A stretch of DNA of 64,000 nucleotides, taken from Rhizophlyctis rosea (lineage: Eukaryota > Chytridiomycota > Chytridiomycetes > Rhizophlyctidales > Rhizophlyctidaceae). The position numbers and the translations under genes were made by a program. Position 1 is the stretch's first letter. Each line of letters starts with the position of its first letter. Below are positions 25,796 through 36,290 of the stretch, piece after piece. The stretch is from positions 52,475-116,474 of the forward strand of contig JADGJC010000114.1 of the NCBI GenBank assembly GCA_027596075.1. The letters are read 5' to 3'. Under the pieces are notes generated by a model. The model was not told the DNA's origin, did no database searches, and worked only from the letters and a program-made list of their open reading frames with translations.

Positions 25796-26750
25796 CGCAT
25801 CACGCGTTCTATCAGTGAACGTCGGTATTTGGGTAGGTATTCAACTGTAATTGACTCCATGTGCCAATGGGCTGCAAGTCCGCTGTCAAAGGCACGGCCT
25901 GGCTGCCAACACCAAACCATCGAAGTGGCTTTGCCAATTGATTGTAAACAAACTTCGGTAAACAAACAGTCTGACATTGATGGTGTTCCGACATACCTTC
26001 CCTCATTCCCATCATTGCCCTCGAGGGCTGACGTGCCATCTTCCGGCCTCCTTATACCGAGTTCGATATCTTCCCTCGCGAATCCCAGAGGACTATCATG
26101 GCAGGCTTCGGGTGATATAAGGTGTTCACTCGAGACACGTATCGACAACGCAGATGTGCTATCTGTTTGCAAAGAGGTGCGTTTCATGATTGAGGTGATG
26201 AGGGGAGGAAGGATGGCATGAAGTGCCAAAAGTCTTGGAACGGATGTGTTGCATTGGATCCTTCCCCTGTTAATGGACGGCTTCTGTCGTTTGTACTATC
26301 CGGGCTAGCCCTATCCTTCACCTCCTTCCTTCCGCGCTCCCCCTGCAAGGCTCCAATCCACCCGAACACAAGGGCTTGCACGATGATGGCAGAACCAACG
26401 CGTGGGCCCGAAACGGAGGCCGTTCCTCCATGCTCCGGGAATCGAGAACGCCCCAGCCACACTCCATGGCGGGATTGGCGGGCTCCTTGCCAGAAAAGAC
26501 CTCTCCATCTTCTCAAAATCTCCCCCAACTGAGGATGGCAGACAGTGGACCGTTCGGCGTTGGCCCAAATATCAACAAAAAACGAAGCGTCTGAAAGGAG
26601 TCTTCCATATTGTTATACCCGTCATCAAGCTGGTCCACTCACTGCTCGTACTATCGATGCCTTATGGTGTCCGTCAAGCATTCCGAAATCCACCCATCTT
26701 CATGACCCCTCCCTCGAACGTACCTCCACCTGTCAAATTTCTTCCCACAC

Positions 26751-29700
26751 ATGATGCACGTCGACCACGTAGAACTCGCCGATAACCCTCCCTTCCTTGG
26801 AGATCCCGTTCAACGCGACCGACTCCACCAATTTGAGACCTTTGAAAAAGTTCCTTATTTCAACGCCGAGGATGCGCCAATTTTGGAGGCGGAATCCAAC
26901 TGCCTTGAGAAAGAAGCTGGTCTTACGGTCCAGAGATTTGTTGCCTCATGGCAGTCATCAGGCCTAATGAACTGGTTCGCGCGTGGACATGGATACTCCA
27001 ACAATCTCAACAATTCCAGCGAGGCACGCTCCCCACAACCCAATGCAAGTTACATCTCCAGATTCCTCCAGAAGAAGTATGAACATGATACGCCGGCAAT
27101 CTTGAATGGGAAAGGACACATGACAGCGACCAGGTGAGCCGTGTACACCACATATCCTCGTCAGATCCACGATCGCCACCTTACTTCTGTCAAATCACAC
27201 ACGAAGGCACCATATTTGCCCAACTATTCACAGCGACAGCATTGGAATGGGTTATCGTTTGCGGAAGATCACGGGCCGACAACGTGATGATGAAAGGCTG
27301 ACATTCAATGGAGTGGAGTATGCGACCCTGGACGAGAAACGGGTGGCTGAGTTTCAAGCGTTTCTGGACCAGACGGGCGCGGATCCACAGCCTCGTCGTC
27401 GCCTGAACCTGAGAGGTTCTTTGGGGGAAACTATTCTCCACCGAGTTTGTCTTCATAATCACTGGAAGCTGATGGATCGTATCATCCAAGAGGCGCCGCA
27501 TTGTACGTTCCTGCCTAAGTTGTTCGTTGCCCTACGTGGGGATGTCTTGCCGTACAGCTCAATAGTTGTCTTTTCCTCAGTGATCAATGCGTTATTCGAA
27601 GGTCCCGAGTATTACGGTCAGCACGCTCTGCATCTCGTGGTCGCCAACGGCACCCTCAAGGAGTTGAAAAAGCTAGTGGAGGCAGGGGCTGACGTCCATT
27701 ACGCTCGGGCGTCGGGAACAGCTTTTGAGAAAGGAACAGTTGGATATGTACGTGACCGCCACAGGAAAAGGACTCATATGTTGAAATTATACCTCAAACT
27801 TTTGGTGCCCCTTTCGGTAGTATGGGCAAAGCATACTTTCTCTGGCCGCTTCACTTGGGAAAACGGACATGGTCACTTACCTGCTCGAAACGTGTAAATG
27901 CGATCCTAATAGTAAGTCATGATGCTGCAAATGTGACTATGAACAACCAATAACATTGTACGCATCTCAGTGACCGACACCCATGGTATGTATCACGTCA
28001 AGGTAGCCTTCCGGCACCCTTTGCGCACCCCATCCTCGCCTCATGCAAAGTCGATCACTAGGCAACACCGCGTTACATGTTCTTGCACAAAAGGGCTTGG
28101 TAAGGCGGCAGTATTGTTTTTCCAACTTATCTGATGCATATTATGACATCACGATCATGGTTGGTGTACAACAGTATGATACGGACAATGCAAGTCTGCT
28201 TCAGCATACAAAGGGAGCCGCCGTCTCTGCTTGGTCTCCATCACCCAAAATCCGTCTTGGTGGGACATGGAAAGTCCTTGTAGAACATAAGGCGGATAAG
28301 AGCATCTGGAACAGCGAGGTGAGTTAGGGTGCCTGTGGCAAACAAAGCACAATCTATTTGCACATTATTCATCCTCACGTCCGTCATGATAGTGCTACTC
28401 CCCGCTGCACATGGCCATCGTCAACGCTCAATGGAACATCGTGCATGCTATGATCGAAGACAGTGCGACGCAAATGTGGAAGTGGGGCAATAGGACTGGT
28501 CGATTATACCCGCTGGCCGACATCGATACCTACATTGATCCTGACACCATGATCCAACTTCAACTTCGAGCGCGCAGACCATACCCGTCTGAAGGAGATA
28601 CGCAGGTGGTATTACTACCGCCCAAGGCACTCGAATGGGCCATTTGGAGTGTAAGAATCGCAGAAACCAGAACCTATGATGACTAAAACTAAACACCGGC
28701 CATTTTAGGATGCGGATTTGATTGCATATCATCCAGTGTTTTATCATGTGCTTTTGCAGAAGGTACACCGTTTTCAAAGTGCCCATACGCAAAGCCCACT
28801 TACAGTCAATCTATGCATAGTGGGAACTGTTCGGCCGATGGTTTTTCCTTGCGCAACTCTCCTTCGCGAGTTTCTACGCCATCGTGGTTTCGGTGGTGGT
28901 ATACCTCCTACCTATATCGACCAATGCAGACGACCAAAATGTAAGTAAGCGTTATCTTAGGTCTTCATTGGTGGGTTATTTGACCATGACGGAATCATTT
29001 CTTTCCACTTCCTAGCAGGAGCCCATTAACCGCCAGATCTACTTCACTCAAGCGGACCACCACCCAATTGAAACGGCCCGCTTTGTCTTCGAGATCTTTT
29101 TGCTCCTTTACAGCGCCTATTATCTGATTGACAATGTGGTCTTTGCGGTATTCTTGGGAAAGGCGGCATGGTTGGCTCGGACGGATTGGAAAGCTTTGTG
29201 GCGGTCATCACGAAGACTTTGGTTGCGGAGATATGGTGAGTACCAGCAGGCATATTTCGCCCCTCGTCACTTGTATCCGGTTTCGAAAGGGCGTTTCTGT
29301 GCTTGACTTACGTTGCATCCTTTCCGGCACATATTATCGTCGACAGACATGTGGCAACAAGGGATGAAGATGACTTTCTTTCTTGTGTTCCTAGCGGCTG
29401 CGTTGGGTCGAAAGTATGGATCTGACGAGGTTGAGAATGTTTTTCTTGGGCTTCTTGCCATCTTAAGGGATCATTTGAGTATTCGGCGAGTGTGGTAATG
29501 CTTATTGAGCTCACTCTTTCATGAAATTCTGCAGTTGGGCCAATCTCCTTCGGTTCAGCAAAGGCACCCCCCGTCTGGGCACACTTCTCCTGATTCTTTA
29601 CGACCTTCTCTTTTCGGATCTTATGCGTTTCTTTGTCATCTACCTAGCGCTTCTGGTCGGCTTCTCCCAAGCCCTGTACCTGCAGCTCAAGGGTGCCGCC

Positions 29701-30887
29701 AACGTGGAGTTTGCAAGTGCACACAATGACACAATGCTGAAATCGGGGAACTACACCATCAACGAAGATCTGTTGGAATGGCACGGAATTGATACAAGCT
29801 TTTTAATGATGATGAGATGGTTGATGACACAGTATGATTTGGGTGAGTATTTTGAGTGGGGATGGAACAAGTCGAAAGCCAGTAGCGCACATGTCTGATG
29901 ACTGCATGACCCATTGTAGCGGACTTAAAACAAGCGTCTACCGCCGGCTTCGCAAGAGCCCTGTGGGTGGTGGGTGAAACAGATAGGCTTTGATAAACCA
30001 ATATTGTTTCTGATATAATCATTACAGATCTTTTCTATTTTGGTGGTTATCCTCCTCCTTAATGTCCTCATCGCGATGTTAAATAAAACCTACACGAAGG
30101 TAAGCATTTGCAGCTCTCGTAGCCAACATCACCTTGAGTCCGTCAACAATAGTCACTTACATTCCCGCTTATCACGCAGATCGAGAATAATGCGCATCGC
30201 CGTTGGATTGTTCAATGGGCGACGATGGTAGTCCAACTAGACGCTAGACTTACAAACGGTATGCGGGAGAAACTCCGTGCGGGATTCACAAGGGTGAGAT
30301 ATGAGAACGAGGAACGTAAGAGGCGACAGGAGGAGGAGGAAGAAGAGAAGCGGATGAGGGAGCAGAAGGGGCGTCCAAATCAAGAGGAAGAGCGTAGAAG
30401 GCAGGAGGAAGAAGGGGGTCATCAAAGAGGGCAGGAACAGGGACGCAGCCGAGTCAATTCAGTCACGCAACATCCCGCAGTTACGGAAGTGTCTACGACC
30501 GAAGCTCCAGCCGGCGGTCATGCACACCCAACCGAAGTTGCTGCCGCCCCCACACCTGCAACCCCACACACAGCGCAACAAGGAAGACGCGCAATGCAAC
30601 AAGAGCGATCAAGTTCGTATCAATCACTTCCTGGCCTCGGGCGTACCCAGAAGGGACAATCTGCACAAGACGATCTGGATAAGCGAGAGGAACTAGCGTC
30701 AAGTCTGAGACGCTACCCAAATAGATACTTCCTCTGTGAGTACGAGCTCATCTACGGACCCGATGCAGATAGTAGCGGCAATACCGTAGTCAGAGAGGAG
30801 CTGGTAGCTATCCAAACCAAGGAAAACAAGAGGAGGGACACTCCGGATGACCCATTCCGCAAACACGACAGGGACGGTTCGCACTAG
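26751..30887 (+). CDS. TRPV-like ankyrin-repeat ion channel, many exons
   Basis: Predicted Ca2+-permeable cation channel. The 5' exons join cleanly: 26751-27133, 27234-27502, 27581-27747, 27821-27911, 27971-27985 (15 nt) and 28062-28099. The 28100-28394 segment is unresolved. Ankyrin repeats: GETILHRVCLHNHWKLMDRII, then GQHALHLVVANGTLKELKKLV, YGQSILSLAASLGKTDMVTYL, and DTHGNTALHVLAQKG. Next come WKWGNRTGRLYPLADIDT (a TRPV-type linker), WELFGRWFFLAQLSFASFY (S1), an S2 hydrophobic segment at about 29085-29160, S3-S5, a pore-region segment near 29770-29840, S6 with LLLNVLIAMLNKTYTK, and then RRWIVQWATMVVQLD, which fits the TRP-domain helix. The cytosolic tail is Glu/Arg-rich. S6 matches TRPV LLNMLIALM. 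The pore filter is not obvious because an intron interrupts it. The ATG at 26751 is the first in frame. Confidence 0.85.
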
Positions 30888-31815
30888 AATAGGTAAGCTC
30901 TTTGCGTTGAACGTGTGCACACAATCATTGCCACGGTGTCTTGTACGTTTGCTTGTTCTGATCGTGTCCCTCGCAGGAAGTTGTGCGCACAATGACTGCG
31001 CAGCCTGAGCACATTGAAACATAAACTTTGCATAGATGACAATTCCGAAGGCTTCGGAGCGGGAAGTACGTATTGCATGTATCAACAACCAGATTGACGA
31101 ATAGATCCTGTGGATTTCTGTTTTTTTGATCATGATGGGCATCTGGTTCTGTGTTGCATCTCGTTATCCGGCCCGACGCAACGTCGGAAGATTGCGAAAA
31201 CAACTGCATCTGAATATAAACCATTGGGACGTTCCTTGCTACGCTAAACAAAAGGGTCATGATTTGCTAATAGTACCGTGTAGATATTCAAGTCCTTCGC
31301 ATACCTAGGTCTTCTTTCTTAGCTCCGTCCATGCTACAAACTTGTTCTGACGTTCAAAATTGTTTTGGCGCCCCCTTCGCAATACGAGCCCTTTAACACA
31401 ATGGCTTTTGGACCAAGGTTCTCATGGAGAAATGTGATCTTGCCGACAGTGTATCGACTTCGTTCACGTTTTGAATGATGCCGAACGCGTCTGCTGCGCC
31501 ACGCAACAAGGCAGTGTTTTGGGGTGTTGACATATGGAGCTCTACCGACGCCAACCGCCCTCCTGCAATATTTGGCAATGTGCGTACAAGTCCATTCCGG
31601 AGTAAAAAGGGGGTATTCCCTTCATGACCGAGCCTCTGCAAGTGTTGGGGACCTCGGTTAAATTAGGGTTGATGAAATTGATAATGACAAGACCAAGTAA
31701 AGGAAGAGGAGAGAAGAGAAATTTCAGGTTTGATAGCGCCACAACGTAGGTGTCATTCGTTCTTTCCTTTCTCTGTGATCCCTAAGTTGACCCTTTTTAC
31801 ACCACAATATGCAAG

Positions 31816-31977
31816 TGATCAACGCAATCTACGAAGGCCCTGAATACTACGGCCACCATGCCCTGCATTTAGTGGTCCAGAATGGTGCACTCGTAGAGAT
31901 GAAGGTTTTGGTAGATACCGCGACCGATGTGCATTACCCTTGTGCTTCTGTTTACGCGTTTCAGCATTCTAGCATTT
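31816..31977 (+). pseudogene. Decayed copy of a TRPV-like ankyrin exon
   Basis: This segment begins just after an AG, exactly where exon 27581-27747 of the channel begins, and encodes VINAIYEGPEYYGHHALHLV followed by VQNGALVEMKVLVD. The channel's own exon reads VINALFEGPEYYGQHALHLV. Differences are mostly synonymous in the first half; similarity fades after DVHY and a TAG stop follows at 31977. No other channel exon was recognised around it, so it is a remnant of a duplicated paralogue or a moved exon, about 0.9 kb past the channel stop. Confidence 0.75.
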
Positions 31978-32259
31978 AGGGAGCTGTAAACCGGCCACTC
32001 GAAAGCACCACAACACTTCAACGGGCTCACCCCAGCACCACCCTGAGGTGCGGCGCGTACTATGGGCGGACGACTTATTCAACGAGCCGTATATGATTGG
32101 CAAGGGTTGAATTGTCAAAACCCCGAATCATCTGGGATGAATGTCGACACTGACGGAGGACACCCACTGAACATACAAAATGTAAAAGTACAAAAAAATT
32201 CAAATCCCTCAACAATAATACTAAACTATAACCAAAACAAAATTTCAAACTCCGTGAAC

Positions 32260-32796
32260 CTACAAAGTAATACCATGCACCCGAACACAAAAGGCAACAC
32301 GGTGCTTCAACCGAAGAGCACCCATAGAACAGGTCACAGCATCTAAATCCGCATAGAACTTTTTCAATCTCGGATCCCTCTCTAAAGCCGCCCCTATGAT
32401 AAACTTCTCCTTCCGAACAGCCGCGGCCTTTCTCCCATGCCTATCTGCAGTCCTTTGATACTCCTCCGTATTGATGATATATAAGTGATCCGACGCAGAA
32501 ATGAAGAGCTCAAGGAGTGGAACCGGACAATCATCATGTTGGACTGCTTGTTTCGCAAGTTTGTGGAGATTGGAGTGTGTGGCATGGGCGAGGAAGGAGG
32601 CGATTAGGTCGCGTGCGAGGGGGTGGCATGTGCCGAGGGAGATGTATGGGAGGTTGGAGGCGATGACGGTGAGCCATTGACGGCTTGTTTGGCGGAGGCA
32701 ATGAGCACGGAGGATGCGGGGATGGGGGTCGACCGTTTTGCAGGCCAGACCGAGGATGTCAAGCAGGATTTCATTTGGTAGGTCTGCAGCACTCAT
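32260..32796 (-). CDS. F-box-like protein
   Basis: Single-exon 178-aa protein. Residues about 4-50 form an F-box-like motif (DLPNEILLDILGLA, a Pro/Leu-rich start, then the LRQTSRQWLTVIASN helix), the surface that docks substrate adaptors onto Skp1 in SCF ubiquitin ligases. The remaining about 125 residues show no known repeat, so the substrate is unknown. The protein is short for an F-box protein. A decayed paralogue lies about 0.45 kb upstream on the same strand. The ATG at 32796 is directly followed by the F-box, as is usual for N-terminal F-boxes. Confidence 0.75.
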   Translation of the reverse strand: MSAADLPNEILLDILGLACKTVDPHPRILRAHCLRQTSRQWLTVIASNLPYISLGTCHPLARDLIASFLAHATHSNLHKLAKQAVQHDDCPVPLLELFISASDHLYIINTEEYQRTADRHGRKAAAVRKEKFIIGAALERDPRLKKFYADLDAVTCSMGALRLKHRVAFCVRVHGITL

Positions 32797-33244
32797 TGAT
32801 GTATTGTATTGTATTGTAGTAATGCAGAGTCTACAGCCGGTGTCGGTCGGTCATGATGTGGTAACGAGCAGGTAATTTTCACAAGATGAGGGAAGATGGA
32901 AGTGCAAAACCTTGGTTCTGATTTTGAAATTGCGGACTTCAAGCACTTCAAGCAGTGGCTTGTGGATCCCATTTCACCAGATTTGGTCAAATCGCTGCTC
33001 ATCCTCCCTCACCTCCCCCCAAAAAATCCCAATTTTCTTCAACAATTTTCGGCCTTTTTTCTCACTTTCGCGCCCCGGTTTGCCATGGTTTGAGAACCAT
33101 TCTCGAAAAGCTTCAAACATTCAACCTACCAAAAGACCGACGAACATGTGTGTGTCATAAGAGCCATAGACCATCAATACTATTCACTCAAGCCAAAATT
33201 TGCAAAATATACAAAACTTCACCATGCACGAGTTTCAGTTTCAG

Positions 33245-33725
33245 ACAACAAACAGATTACGCAACCCAAGGACGCATTCGAGATACACCCATCGAAGTGA
33301 CCACATCGTCCAAGTTGTCCAGATCCGAGTGGAACTTTTCCAATCTCGGTTCTTTCTCTGAAACAATGCGTACTAGGGCAGCCTTTTCCCTTTGCAAAGC
33401 TTGATACTCTTAGCTACTCTTCCATTTGGTGCACATCCCCCTGTCTTCACAGCTGTTGCCCTGTCTCATGATCAGTTGCTGAGATGTACACTTCAATGAA
33501 GGCTACGGGACAGTCATCCTCGGCGATGGCCTCTGCAACGGTATTTTGGCAAGGCAGTAGAGATTAATGTTTGTTGGTTGCTCAAGAAACAATTGCACAA
33601 GGTTCTGTGATACGGAGGGTCGCTTGACCTCCAGTGGCACGCAAATGTTTGCCCGCATGACTTGCTGTGCGGCATGACAATTTGGCATACCCGGCATACA
33701 TATTGTGCCGGCAGCACTCGATTCC
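33245..33725 (-). pseudogene. Decayed paralogue of the adjacent F-box gene
   Basis: On the - strand the block matches the F-box gene at 32260-32796 in order but across broken frames. One part (about 33503-33697) reads ICVPLEVKRPSVSQNLVQLF then NINLYCLAK, aligning with the parent's LGTCHPLARDLIASFL and NLHKLAK. Another part (about 33285-33400) reads KEPRLEKFHSDLD and VVTSMGVSRM, aligning with RDPRLKKFYADLD and VTCSMGALRL. Stops and frameshifts separate the parts, and the F-box start is not recognisable. This is a tandem duplicate that has been lost. Confidence 0.75.
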
Positions 33726-34140
33726 TGTATTCAATTTCAACAACTGTACTGATACCATCATTGTTGAGTAAGGGCGTTCATAAATTGGTAAATGTGGAGC
33801 AAATTGGATAGAAAAGGCTGGGGGGAGACACCTGACATTGTTATTTCGGCGATGATGGACAATGTCGCTACACGTAAGGCGATGGAGGAAAATGGTCGCA
33901 CATAGGACGACCTTCCAAATACTTCATGTAAGCAGGAAAGGAAAGATTGTAGTTTTGTGAAGGAGAAAGATGACTTTTTTTACACTCGTGCTTCCTTCAC
34001 TTCCCCACTCCGATCTGAGATCAATGCGACCGTGCAATACTGTGTGCATGTACGTTGCACATCCCGGTCTCGGATCTCGGACAGCACACCCATCCCCCCC
34101 CGCCCTCCCCCCAATCGTGCACGCTGGACAAAAAATATAA

Positions 34141-36290
34141 TCACGTCTCGTGGATAAATGCCGTCCGACCGTCCGTGAAACCCTCTACATATTGCCGCCA
34201 AATGTAAACAGGTGGTCCAATCACGCTTGCAACAATAACATCCCCGTCCTTCCTCGCCAAACTTGTTCGCGAATCCCTACAAAACTCCCCCCAATTCGCC
34301 ACGACCTTCTTCGTTTCCGTGTGATGCTCGCCCAAAGCTCTTCTCGACCGCTCCAGACAGTCGCTCAACAGGTCCGCCGCCTCCTCGTACCTCCCAATAT
34401 CATAGTACATCTTCCCAAGATTGTTTCGGATGATGATCGTTACGCGGTGGTCTAGGCCAACGCCTTGGATGGCAGTGTCGACGCATTGGAGGAATAGGGC
34501 TTCGGCCTCGGTGTCTTTGCCTTTGTGGTGGAATAATTTGGCGAGGATGTTGCGAAATAAGGGGGGAAACGGATGACCGGCGTGAAACAGATTGGGCGCG
34601 ACGTTCGCGCATTCTTCTAGGAGGGGTTGAGCGTCTGTATATCTACACTGATCCAGATACGTCTTGCCAAGATTGTGAGCGATTGTAGCGCGTGTTTCCT
34701 CATCGCGAGCAGGGTTCTTCTGACATCGTTCGAAAGCATTACGAAGAAGGCGTTCTGCTGTGTCAAGTTGTCCTTTATCAAGGTAGAGGTTCGCCAAATT
34801 GTTCGAGGCCGAGTAAGTACGATCGTGATATTCACCAAACGCTCTTTTCTTGCCTTCCCAACATTCTATATAAAGCGGTTCAGCGTCCACCAGTTTCCCC
34901 GTATTGTGGTAAAACAAGGCTAGGTCATTCACCGACAATAGCGTGCTCGGATGATCGAGCCCCAACTTTCGCCTTCGGCCCTCCAAGCACCGTTTGTAGA
35001 GCACTTCCGCCTCCTCACGATCTCCCAGCTGTGTACACATCCCAGCCAAACTACCCATGGAGAAAAACGTATGCTCGTGATCCGGTCCCAACAACCTTTC
35101 CCTCGTCACATAAACGTCCCTATGTAATACCTCTGCCCCTCGATAATTCCCACGCTGTGAACAAGTTCGCCAAGTTGTGCGCAAATGTGAGCACGTCAAC
35201 ATCATCTGGACCATGTGCCCGTTGGCCCCGCTCATACACATCCCGATAGATTGTTTCAGCCTTTTCGAGCTGTCCCAACGTTTTGTACATCAAACCCAGG
35301 TTGCTGTAACATTGCATCGTGAAGTAGTGATCTGACCCCAATACCTTCTCCGCAAGTGCTCCGGCGGCAGTCAGGTAGGGTTCAGCTTCCCCAAACTGTC
35401 CCTGTTCCCGGTAGAGGTCCGCCAACCGAAATAGGGTTTTGGCGTGTAGGATCTCATCCCCCTCCTTCTCCGTCTGCATCAGAAAGGCCTTCAAACTTCC
35501 CACCATCCACTAGAAAAGGACATTGAAAACCGTCCGATCCAAAGCGCCGAACCCGACTGTCTCCCGTATGGCTTGGTGAATCGCCTCAAGATCGTCCGGC
35601 TTGGTAGCTTCACTCTGTTCTGACCGGACTGAAACGATTGTTCGGAGGAAGACGCCGGCATCGATTAGTATGGCGTTTACGAAGGCTCCTGTTTCGGATG
35701 GTGGGAGGGCGACTTGGAAGTTGAACTTTGAGCTTGCACAGGAGTAGAGTTCAAAGACACACCATGCGCGGGTAAGAGTGATGGGTGCATTCCAAGGTGT
35801 AAGGATCATGAGGACGTTTCGCATGGTGGCTATAGCTTTGGTGAATACTGTTTTGAGCCATTCTGATTCGATTTTGCGTCGTCCGTGTCGTGGGAGGGAG
35901 AAAAGGTCGAACCAGATGATGATGTCGGTGATTGGATTGGCGTTCTTTGCGAAGAAGGATGTAATTGCGTCGATTACGTCGAGGAATTTGTATTGCCATG
36001 TGTGACTGATAAACCAGTTGGCCGTTCCAACAATTGATGGGTGAGATTTCTTTAGGTGGTCGCAGAGGGAGGAGGAGGATGCGGTGCGACGCTTGACGAA
36101 TTGGTTACAGACTTGTTCGGTTGTCAAGCCATTTAGAGCGAGGCGCCCGCCACATTCTTCAATGAAGGTAGCAAGGAATGAAAGACGGACGCCGAAGAGC
36201 GGGAGGGGCGCTGTTTCCGCATCTCGGAAGCAAAATTCTTGAATGCGTTCCGATCGTCTCTTCCAATTATTTCAGTAATGACTTCATTTT
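34141..36290 (-). pseudogene. TIR-like/TPR (kinesin-light-chain-like) gene with stop and frameshift
   Basis: The N-terminal module contains NWFISHTWQYKFLDVI, IIIWFDLF and ITLTRAWCVFELYSC, the last resembling the SxWCLxEL segment of TIR domains that carries the catalytic Glu. At least seven TPR units of kinesin-light-chain type follow (for example QLEKAETIYRDVYERG, REEAEVLYKRCLEG, RYEEAADLLSDCLERS). TIR-TPR proteins act as sensors elsewhere; here the role is unknown. Three problems are visible. An in-frame TAG (35510-35512) separates the modules, with coding sense resuming two codons later. A one-base-type frameshift at about 35150-35175 interrupts a TPR. No ATG lies between an upstream in-frame stop and the FIEECGGRLALNG segment (36107-36160). 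Either it is a recent pseudogene or the assembly has errors. Outside these points codon use and domain sequence look intact. Confidence 0.7.

Noticed and set aside
31393..31742. Ankyrin-like frames on the - strand (GHEGNTPFLLRNGLVRTL...)
   Set aside because: One segment resembles ankyrin repeats but no complete repeat can be aligned; kept only as possible debris next to the TRP relic.
32799..32825. TGTAT(TGTAT) repeats upstream of the F-box gene
   Set aside because: Only a few short imperfect copies; too small to call a repeat feature.
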